In this document: piece by piece, positions 23,940 to 30,761 of the stretch
Position numbering within the stretch: the first letter of the stretch is position 1
How the letters are laid out: each line of letters begins with the position of its first letter
NCBI GenBank assembly: GCA_964645285.1
Contig: CAZYDR010000036.1
Location: 1-32,958, forward strand
DNA: 32,958 nucleotides
Direction of reading: 5' to 3'
From: JAYZAP01 sp964645285
GTDB taxonomy: Bacteria; Pseudomonadota; Alphaproteobacteria; JAAXGF01
The notes under the pieces: model-generated
What the model saw: only the letters and a program-made list of their open reading frames with translations
What the model was told of the DNA's origin: nothing
The model's database searches: none
Position numbers and translations under genes: made by a program

Positions 23940-24977
23940 TTACCCGGAGAGCTCAGGATCGGGAATTTTACCGCGGTAGTATTTGCGGTATTCGTAAGCG
24001 TCCGTGATCATGCTGTTGGTCCACCAGCCGGTCCGGGTCGGCGGATAACGGGGCGGGTTATCCGGCCCGCAGCATTTCGCCAAGGGCTCGACTACGGTGT
24101 CGTAATTAGCGCCGAAAAAGAACGGCATTGAATAACGCTCGCGGCTCGAGTTGTTAATCACCCGATGGGGTGTTGAGACGAACTGGTCGTTGGACCAGCG
24201 CATCATCATGTCGCCCACATTGATGATGAAGGTACCGGGAATGGGCGACGCCTCGATCCAGTCACCGTCGCGGTTACCGACCTGGAGACCGCCCACCTCG
24301 TCCTGCCACAGGATGGTGAAACACTCGTAGTCCGTATGGGCGCCAATACCGATGCGATCGGCGGTTACCGGTCCTTCGCGTATCGGATAATGGATCAGGC
24401 GGAGCTGGCCCATGGGCTTGTTGATCTTGTCCTCGAAGAAATTCTCATCGATCCCCAGGGCCATGGCGAAAGCCTTGAACAGTACATAACCGAGATAAAC
24501 GGCTCGTTCGAAGTAGCCGTAAGTCGCAGGCTGGAAGCTGGACATCTGGTCGGGCCAGACGTTGGGCCCCATCATGATATTGCCCTCGCGACAAATCAGA
24601 TCATCGGCGGGTAGCTCAAGGGAGAGTTCGAAACCCTCCTGTATATCGGGCCGTGCCGTCGGGTCGGCATAGAGACCGCCCAGGGGCACATAGCCGTGAC
24701 GACGCTGAATCTGGTTGATATCCAGCTTCATCTTCTCTTCGAGGGGCTGGGCAAAATAGCTCGCCATGGCATTGCGGACATCAGCAATCGCCGCATCGGG
24801 AATGCGATGATTCCGCACATAGAAAAATCCCACATTGCGGCAGGCCTCGCCGACTAAGTCGGCCACCTGCTGACGGTCCGCCGACAGGTCGCTGAATAAC
24901 CCATCGATGTCGATAATCGGAAAATTCTCGAACGCCAGGCGCTTGGCGCCCAGCGCGCCGGTCCCGTCGCTGCTCAT
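23940..24977 (-). CDS. Isopenicillin N synthase-like Fe(II)-dependent oxygenase
   Basis: The 345-residue protein has the plant-type 2-oxoglutarate oxygenase layout: an N-terminal DIOX_N domain (FPIIDIDGLF, GFFYVRNHRIPD) and a C-terminal jelly roll. Iron ligands are H214 and D216 (IGAHTDYECFTIL) and H271 (STPHRVINN), with R281-Y-S283 to hold 2-oxoglutarate. It is a hydroxylase or N-demethylase candidate rather than a beta-lactam synthase, because the whole superfamily shares these residues. It is first in its operon, behind a good promoter at 25013-25040. The substrate is unknown; demethylation or hydroxylation of an amine before the MttB and amidohydrolase steps is possible. Confidence 0.88.
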   Translation of the reverse strand: MSSDGTGALGAKRLAFENFPIIDIDGLFSDLSADRQQVADLVGEACRNVGFFYVRNHRIPDAAIADVRNAMASYFAQPLEEKMKLDINQIQRRHGYVPLGGLYADPTARPDIQEGFELSLELPADDLICREGNIMMGPNVWPDQMSSFQPATYGYFERAVYLGYVLFKAFAMALGIDENFFEDKINKPMGQLRLIHYPIREGPVTADRIGIGAHTDYECFTILWQDEVGGLQVGNRDGDWIEASPIPGTFIINVGDMMMRWSNDQFVSTPHRVINNSSRERYSMPFFFGANYDTVVEPLAKCCGPDNPPRYPPTRTGWWTNSMITDAYEYRKYYRGKIPDPELSG

Positions 24978-25012
24978 TACCTGTCTTCTCCATACCCGAC
25001 CGATTTACAGCG

Positions 25013-25040
25013 ACGATAGCACGGCCAAAGGAGCAATCAA
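25013..25040 (-). promoter_or_regulatory. Predicted promoter of the oxygenase-MFS-amidohydrolase-MttB operon
   Basis: On the minus strand TTGATT (25035-25040) and TATCGT (25013-25018) are spaced by 16 bases and lie about 35 bases upstream of the start codon at 24977. The 130-base gap also serves the divergent M81 gene. Confidence 0.45.
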
Positions 25041-25107
25041 AATTCTGTGGCCATGACACCCGATTCAGGCAATCCTCAATTCAGGATCAAGGAGGAAGGA
25101 AATTGCC

Positions 25108-26595
25108 ATGCGTCTGCTGATCGCCATGATGAAGCACGAGACAAACACGTTCTCGCCGGTGCCGACGCCGCTCGGCCGTTTTGTCCGGGGTAGCACCAGG
25201 CTGCCCACCGGCAGCGACGCCTATGACGCCTTCAAGGACACGGGTAGTGGCATTGGTGCCTTCATCGATTTGGCCGAGGCGGAAGGCGCCGAAATCATTA
25301 TCCCCATCGCCGCCGGCGCCTGGCCCAGCGGTCCGGTGGAGGACGTGGCCTACAATCACATCAGCGATACCATCTGCGCCGCCGTCGAGATTGAAATGGC
25401 GCGCGGGTTGGACGGCATCATGCTCGACCTCCACGGCGCTATGGTCACCGAGAGCTTGGAGGACGGCGAAGGCGCCCTGCTCGCCCGCCTGCGAACTATC
25501 GCGCCAAACCTGCCCATCGGCGTGTCCCTTGATATGCACACCAACATGTATCCGGCTATCGCCCAACATGCGGACGTCATCGCCGGCTATCAGACCTATC
25601 CCCATATCGACACCTACGAGACCGCCGAGCGCGCCGGCAAGACCCTACTGCGAATGATCAAGGGCGATGTGCGGCCGACTATGGCCTGGGGCAACCGGCC
25701 CATGCTGCCACACGTCATGCGCCAGGGCAGCGACGATTATCCCAACAGCGCGCTCCAGGCCCGGACCCGGAAGATGGAAGCAGCAGGCGCGCTCTGCGCC
25801 TCCTTGTTCGTTGGCTTCCCCCACGCCGACATCAGCAACGCGGGCTTAAGCGCCGTGGTCGTAACCGACGGTGACATGGCCCTAGCCGAGATGTGGCGCG
25901 ACGAGTTGCTGAACATGGCCTGGCACGCTCGCCGGGACTTCGTCTACAAGCTCGAACCCCTTGAGAACTCCATCGTCCGTGCCCGTCAGGTCACCGAGGG
26001 TCCTGTCGTCCTGCTCGATCATTTCGACAACGCCGCCTCGGGTGGCACCATGGACACCACGGTGGTTCTCGGTGAAATCCTGCGCCAGGGCCTCGACAAC
26101 GTGGCTGCCTTCGCGATCCACGATCCCGCCGCCGTGACGCAGATGATCGCCGCCGGTGAAGGCGCCCAGATGACTGTCTCGCTCGGCGGCAAGATCCCCA
26201 TGCCGGCCCTGGCGGCGCCAAGCCCGGCCCTGGAAGTAACCGGTACGGTAAAAACCATTACCGACGGTAAGTACCGCAATCAGGGTCCCATGGCCAAGGG
26301 CGTGCTCATGGACATGGGGCCGACCGTGGTGTTCGACATCGGGAGAGTTGAGATCGTCGTCATCACCCGCCACCAGGAACCCAACGACATCGCCGGCTTT
26401 CTAAGCCTCGGTATCGATCCTCTGGCCAAGCGTTTTCTGATACTGAAAAGCCGGGTGCACTGGCAGGCCGGGTTCAAACCCATTGCCCGCGAAGTCATCG
26501 AATGTGCCGGCGTCGGAGTCTGCACCTCGGATTATGGCCAGCTCAAATTCGAACACGTACGGCGACCAATCTTCCCACTCGATTCCTTGGAGTAG
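25108..26595 (+). CDS. M81-family metallopeptidase (MlrC-like), copy 2
   Basis: The 495-residue protein opens with MMKHETNTFSPVPTP and carries LDLHGAMVTE, D142-M-H144 (SLDMHTNMY) and H166 in TYPHIDTYE. This is the same metal-ligand spacing as copy 1 at 16553. Overall similarity to copy 1 is moderate and the middle and C-terminal parts differ, so they are old paralogues and not a recent duplication. A strong AAGGAGG precedes ATG 25108. The gene is divergent from the IPNS-like operon and followed by a PhyH-like relic that starts four bases after its stop, so an operon of two genes probably existed here. Confidence 0.88.
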   Translation: MRLLIAMMKHETNTFSPVPTPLGRFVRGSTRLPTGSDAYDAFKDTGSGIGAFIDLAEAEGAEIIIPIAAGAWPSGPVEDVAYNHISDTICAAVEIEMARGLDGIMLDLHGAMVTESLEDGEGALLARLRTIAPNLPIGVSLDMHTNMYPAIAQHADVIAGYQTYPHIDTYETAERAGKTLLRMIKGDVRPTMAWGNRPMLPHVMRQGSDDYPNSALQARTRKMEAAGALCASLFVGFPHADISNAGLSAVVVTDGDMALAEMWRDELLNMAWHARRDFVYKLEPLENSIVRARQVTEGPVVLLDHFDNAASGGTMDTTVVLGEILRQGLDNVAAFAIHDPAAVTQMIAAGEGAQMTVSLGGKIPMPALAAPSPALEVTGTVKTITDGKYRNQGPMAKGVLMDMGPTVVFDIGRVEIVVITRHQEPNDIAGFLSLGIDPLAKRFLILKSRVHWQAGFKPIAREVIECAGVGVCTSDYGQLKFEHVRRPIFPLDSLE

Positions 26596-26598
26596 CCC

Positions 26599-27037
26599 AT
26601 GACCAGTCTTAACATCGTGACCCCGAATAGCGATGCCGATGATGTTGCCGCGTCCATCGCCGAGTGCGGTCATGTGATCATTGAGGAACTGGCACCATTC
26701 TCGCGGCCCGGGCGCGCGAAGAACTGGCGCACCATATCGAGGCAGCACAGTTAGGCCACACCCTATTCCTCGGCGAACGTTCCAGACGACGGCGCGCGAA
26801 CTGATGACCCATCCCACCGTATGTGCCATTGCCGATCGTATCCTGTTGCCCCACGGCGCCCGATATCAGCTTAATTTCTCGGACATCATGCATCTTGAGC
26901 CCGGCGCCGGGGCGCAAAGCCGTCATCGCGACGGGATGATCTATCCGGTTCTCCATCCCTGCCCACCACGACGAGAAACGCCAGCAAGGCCTAGAGGATT
27001 ATGTGGACCTTGCGAATGGTCTCAACCAGATCGCTGA
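26599..27037 (+). pseudogene. Decayed phytanoyl-CoA dioxygenase (PhyH) family gene, two frameshifts and 3' loss
   Basis: A start codon at 26599 gives SDADDVAASIAECGHVIIEELAP, then the homology moves to a second frame near 26697 (ARAREELAHHIEAAQLGHTL, FLGERS). It moves to a third frame near 26785 (TTARELMTHPTVCAIADRIL, GARYQLNFSDI, then SRHRDGMIYP). Each piece matches consecutive parts of PhyH oxygenases, including the first iron motif HxD. The distal His and the last third are not found; similarity ends at about 26951, although the third frame stays open to 27037. Two frameshifts plus 3' loss make this a relic, not a sequencing slip. It follows the M81 gene by four bases. Confidence 0.8.
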
Positions 27038-27369
27038 CCGCCCTGGGCTTGCGTAAGGTCGGCGTCACTTACGATGCTAGTGGATTTAAACTCGACCTCG
27101 ACGAAGGCGAACTCGTGGTCGTTGATGTTCTTAACGTCGTGCTCGATGCCGGCCTCGCGGTAGTACGACGTGCCGGCCGTCAGATCGCCGATGGTCACAC
27201 CATCGGGACCGGTTAGCTCCAGCTTGCCTGTGTAGAGCGGCACAATGACGTAATCGTGCTCATGAGTGTGATAACCGGTGGTCGCCCCCGGCGCGAACCG
27301 CCATTCGGTCACCTGGGTCAACTCATTATCGACCTGAACGGTGGCCACCGCCGCAATGGATTCAGTCAT
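27022..27369 (-). CDS. Small single-domain cupin protein
   Basis: The 115-residue protein is a one-domain cupin: WRFAPGATTGYHTHEHDYVIVPLYTG contains the first motif with GYHTHEHD (metal histidines and acid). YYREAGIEHDVKNINDHEFAFVEVE contains the second with EHD. The start at 27369 follows AAAGGAAG at good spacing; the frame extends 19 codons further without support. It is the last gene of the HyuA-HyuB-HyuB operon, 14 bases after the second HyuB. The last ~18 residues (SIVSDADLTQ to the stop) lie past the cupin fold and overlap the relic region, so the tail may have been acquired by deletion. It may be a sugar, carbamoyl or ligand-binding enzyme. Confidence 0.8.
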   Translation of the reverse strand: MTESIAAVATVQVDNELTQVTEWRFAPGATTGYHTHEHDYVIVPLYTGKLELTGPDGVTIGDLTAGTSYYREAGIEHDVKNINDHEFAFVEVEFKSTSIVSDADLTQAQGGQRSG

Positions 27370-27382
27370 TGTAATCTTCCTT

Positions 27383-29062
27383 TTATTCGGCTGCCGCGTC
27401 CGCGTAGCCGTACATTTTCTGTGCATGAGTCATGGTGATGCGGCCGTCCTCGATGTCGCGTTCGACCGCTTCACGGGGCCGCTTCTTGGGGTCGCCGAAG
27501 CCGCCGCCGCCGCCGACGCTGAGGCGTACGATATCGCCGACCTGGCAATCGAAATGGGTGTTCGGCCCGAGATCAACGATATCGTCGCCGCGCAGCACCG
27601 AAAGCTTACCCTTGGCGCCGGACTGGCCCTCGTGGACGCCGCCGGGGGCGAACTTGAAGTGGTCGGTATAGAGGTTGAAGAACACCCCCTCCTCGACGAT
27701 TTCGACCTCGCGGCGAAAGCCGAGGCCGCCGCGCCATTCACCGGGACCGCCGGTGTCAGGCAGTAGGCCGTAACTCTTGAGCAGCAGGTGGGGATGGACC
27801 TGCTCAATGGATTCGATTGGCGTATTGCTGCAGTTGCTAAGAATACAGTCGACCCCGTCGGCGCCGTCGTAGTCGTGACAGCCGCCGTAGCCACCGCCGA
27901 GAATGTCGGCCAGCACCCGGAAGGTGCCGTCCTTGCGCTGCTGGGTGAAGTAGAGCGCGGTGGTGCAGTTGTAGCCCTGGGCCGGCACCCGGTCGGGCGC
28001 CGCCTTCGACAGCGCCATGTGGATGGCGTCGAAGGCGCGGTAGGCAGATGTCATACGGGCGCGCACCGGCGCCGGCGGGTTGGGATTGAGCACGCTGCCC
28101 TTGGGGAATGTCAGGTGGAGTGAGCGGTTGCAGCCGTCGTTGGCCGGAATGTCCTTATCCTGTATGATGCAGCGGATAGCCGCGAAGGCCGCCGCGTGGG
28201 CCGACGATATGGGGCAGTTGAACATGCTTTTGATCTGCGGGTCGGTACCGGCAAAATCCATCCAGACATCCGAACCCTTGATCGTAACCCCGACCTTGAT
28301 GTTCACCGGATTGGGATCGAAGACGTCCTCGTCGATGCGTGCCTCGCCGCTGTAGGTGCCGTCGGCGATTTCCTCAATGCCGCTGCGCACCCGGCGCTCG
28401 CTGTAGTCCTTGACCTCGGCCATCGCCTGCCACAGGCCCTCGGTACCGTATTTGCGACACAGTTCACTGACCCGCTCGGCGCCGATGTAGTTGGCGGCGA
28501 ACTGAGCGTTCATGTCGCCGACGCCGATTTCCGGGGTGCGGATATTGGCCGCCAGGATGGTCTCGATGGCGCCGCCGTTCCAGTCGCGCTCGATGTCGAA
28601 CAGGATCGGCGGCAGCACCAGTCCCTCCTGGATCAGGTCGGTGGCGCGGGTGTTGACCCCGGCGCTGCCGCCGCCGATGTCCAGGTGATGGGCGGTTGAG
28701 CCGGCCCAGCCGAGCAGCACGCCGTCGAAGAAGATCGGGGTAAACAGGATTAGGTCGTTGAGGTGCTGCCCGCCGTGATAGGGATCGTTCATGATGATCG
28801 CCTGACCCGGCGCCACGTTCGACAGTTCGAGCCTGTCCCTCGCCGCCTTGAACGACATCGACAACGCCGCCGTCTGCATGGGGATCATTTCGGCCTGGGC
28901 GACCACGTCGCCGCCAGGGTCGAGCAACCCGGTGGAGCAATCGCGGGCTTCACGCACCACCGTGGAGAAGGCCGAGCGTATAAGATTGGCGCCCATTTCC
29001 TCGGCCGCGGCGTGAAGTCCACGGGAGATAATGGCGACGGTGGTTGCATCCAATTTGCTCAT
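27383..29062 (-). CDS. Hydantoinase B/oxoprolinase (HyuB) subunit, copy 1
   Basis: A 559-residue HyuB-type subunit of the ATP-dependent hydantoinase/5-oxoprolinase/acetophenone carboxylase superfamily. Signatures are EEMGANLIRSAFSTVVREARD, NDPYHGGQHLND, GSTAHHLDIGGGSAGVN, NAQFAANYIGAERV, RARMTSAYRAFDA and the C-terminal VGGGGGFGDP. HyuB works with the ATP-binding HyuA subunit. The start at 29062 follows GAGGAT; the longer frame to 29245 only reads over the end of copy 2. It lies 19 bases after copy 2 and is very similar to it, so the operon codes for two versions of the same subunit. The function could be ring opening of N-methylhydantoin or another cyclic amide. Confidence 0.92.
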   Translation of the reverse strand: MSKLDATTVAIISRGLHAAAEEMGANLIRSAFSTVVREARDCSTGLLDPGGDVVAQAEMIPMQTAALSMSFKAARDRLELSNVAPGQAIIMNDPYHGGQHLNDLILFTPIFFDGVLLGWAGSTAHHLDIGGGSAGVNTRATDLIQEGLVLPPILFDIERDWNGGAIETILAANIRTPEIGVGDMNAQFAANYIGAERVSELCRKYGTEGLWQAMAEVKDYSERRVRSGIEEIADGTYSGEARIDEDVFDPNPVNIKVGVTIKGSDVWMDFAGTDPQIKSMFNCPISSAHAAAFAAIRCIIQDKDIPANDGCNRSLHLTFPKGSVLNPNPPAPVRARMTSAYRAFDAIHMALSKAAPDRVPAQGYNCTTALYFTQQRKDGTFRVLADILGGGYGGCHDYDGADGVDCILSNCSNTPIESIEQVHPHLLLKSYGLLPDTGGPGEWRGGLGFRREVEIVEEGVFFNLYTDHFKFAPGGVHEGQSGAKGKLSVLRGDDIVDLGPNTHFDCQVGDIVRLSVGGGGGFGDPKKRPREAVERDIEDGRITMTHAQKMYGYADAAAE

Positions 29063-29081
29063 GATTCCATCCTCGCGTTTT

Positions 29082-30761
29082 TTAGTGGGCCGGGCCCGGC
29101 TGATAGCCGTACGCCTCGGCCGCATGGTCAAGTGTAATGCGTTGATCATCGATGTCGCGCTCGATTTTTTCGCGGGGCCGCTGGCTGGGGTCGCCGAAAC
29201 CGCCGCCACCGCCCACGGCGAGGCGCACCACGTCACCGCGCTCAAGGGCGAATTCCGCCGTTGCCCCCAAGGGTATGATCTGGTCGCCGCGAATCACCGA
29301 GAGGCTACCCTTGTTTCCCGGCTCGCCGCCATGAAAGCCCTGAGGCGCGAACTTGAAGCGGTCGGCGTAGAGATTGAGTACCACATCGTCTTCCAGGACC
29401 GTGAACTCGCGGCACATGCCGAGGCCGCCGCTCCACTCGCCAGCGCCGCCGGAATCAGGCAGCATGGCGTAGCTGCGGATGCGCAAATGGTCATGGATCT
29501 GCTCGATGGATTCGACCGGCGTATTGCGGCAGTTGCCCAGAATATTGGCCACCGCGCTCTCGCCGTCGTAGTTCCGGCCGGCGCCATAACCGCCGCCCAG
29601 AATATCGACGAAGATGCGGTAGCGGCAATCCTTGCGGCGCTGCCAGATATAGAACGCCGTGGTGCAGTTGTAGCCCTGGGCCGGCACCCAGTCAGGCATG
29701 GCCTTGGACAACGCATCGTGGACCGCGTCGAAAGTGCGGTAGGCGGAGGTCATGCGGGCGCGCACCGCCGCCGGCCGGTGAGGATTAAGCAGCGTGCCTT
29801 TGGCGAATGAGAGGTGAAGTGGCCGGTTACAGCCATCGTTGGACGGCAGGTCCTTGTCCGGGATGATGCTGCGCATGGCGGCGAAGGCGGCGGCATGGGC
29901 CGACGTCACCGGGCAATTGAACATGCTCTTGAGTTGCGGGTCGGTGTCGGCGAAGTCCATCCAAATGTCCGAGCCCTCGACCCGCAATTCGACGGCGATA
30001 TGGATCGGGTTAGGATCGAACACATCCTGGTCGATGAAGGCTTCGCCCTTGTAGGTGCCGTCGGGAATACGTTCGAAAGCGGCGCGCATACGGCGCTCAC
30101 TGTAGTCCTGGACCTCGGCCACGGCCTGGCGAACACCGTGGGCGCCGAATTTGTCGGCCAGCTCGCAAAGCCGCTGCTCGCCGGTGTAGTTGGCCGCGAA
30201 CTGGGCGTTCATATCGCCGATGGAAAGTTCCGGCGTCCGTACATTGGCAGCCAGGAAGCTCTCGAGCAGGCCGCCGTTCCAGTCCCGCGCGATTTCGAAC
30301 AGGGTCGGCGGGAAGACCAGCCCCTCCTGAAGCAATTCGGTGGCGGTCGCGTTGACGCCCGCGACGCCGCCGCCAATGTCCAGGTGATGGGCGGTCGAGC
30401 CGGAATAGCCCAACAGCTCGCCGTCATGGTAGATCGGCGTGAACAGGATCAGGTCGTTTAGATGCTGGCCGCCACAATAGGGATCGTTCATGAGGATGGC
30501 GTAGCCCGGCTCGATGCGGGGAATGGCCAAGGCTTTCATGGATTCCTTGAAGGAAATCCCGATGGCCGCTGTCTGCACCGGAATCATATCCGCCTGGGCG
30601 ACCACGTTGCCGTTGATGTCGATAAGCGCCGTCGAACAGTCCTGCGCCTCGCGAACCACGGTCGAGAACGCCGAGCGCACCAGATTAGCGCCCATCTCCG
30701 CCGCCGCGGCGTGAAGGCCACGGGCGATAATGGTTATGGAAGTGGGATCCAGATTGCGCAT
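29082..30761 (-). CDS. Hydantoinase B/oxoprolinase (HyuB) subunit, copy 2
   Basis: A second HyuB subunit of nearly the same length (559 residues from ATG) with the same blocks: AAEMGANLVRSAFSTVVREAQ, NDPYCGGQHLND, GSTAHHLDIGGGVAGVN, NAQFAANYTGEQRL, RARMTSAYRTFDA and VGGGGGFGDP. By eye well over half of the residues are identical to copy 1 over the full length, with no large gaps. Its ATG (30759-30761) overlaps the HyuA stop by one base (TGATG), so translation is probably coupled; a TTG at 30762-30764 is an alternative start. The overlap means this copy is the direct partner of HyuA, and copy 1 may form a second complex with the same HyuA or have diverged in substrate. Confidence 0.92.
   Translation of the reverse strand: MRNLDPTSITIIARGLHAAAAEMGANLVRSAFSTVVREAQDCSTALIDINGNVVAQADMIPVQTAAIGISFKESMKALAIPRIEPGYAILMNDPYCGGQHLNDLILFTPIYHDGELLGYSGSTAHHLDIGGGVAGVNATATELLQEGLVFPPTLFEIARDWNGGLLESFLAANVRTPELSIGDMNAQFAANYTGEQRLCELADKFGAHGVRQAVAEVQDYSERRMRAAFERIPDGTYKGEAFIDQDVFDPNPIHIAVELRVEGSDIWMDFADTDPQLKSMFNCPVTSAHAAAFAAMRSIIPDKDLPSNDGCNRPLHLSFAKGTLLNPHRPAAVRARMTSAYRTFDAVHDALSKAMPDWVPAQGYNCTTAFYIWQRRKDCRYRIFVDILGGGYGAGRNYDGESAVANILGNCRNTPVESIEQIHDHLRIRSYAMLPDSGGAGEWSGGLGMCREFTVLEDDVVLNLYADRFKFAPQGFHGGEPGNKGSLSVIRGDQIIPLGATAEFALERGDVVRLAVGGGGGFGDPSQRPREKIERDIDDQRITLDHAAEAYGYQPGPAH

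Noticed and set aside
25108..26595. True microcystin degradation (mlr) locus
   Set aside because: M81 genes are present, but no MlrA, MlrB or MlrD homologue is visible and the neighbours are amine and amide enzymes.
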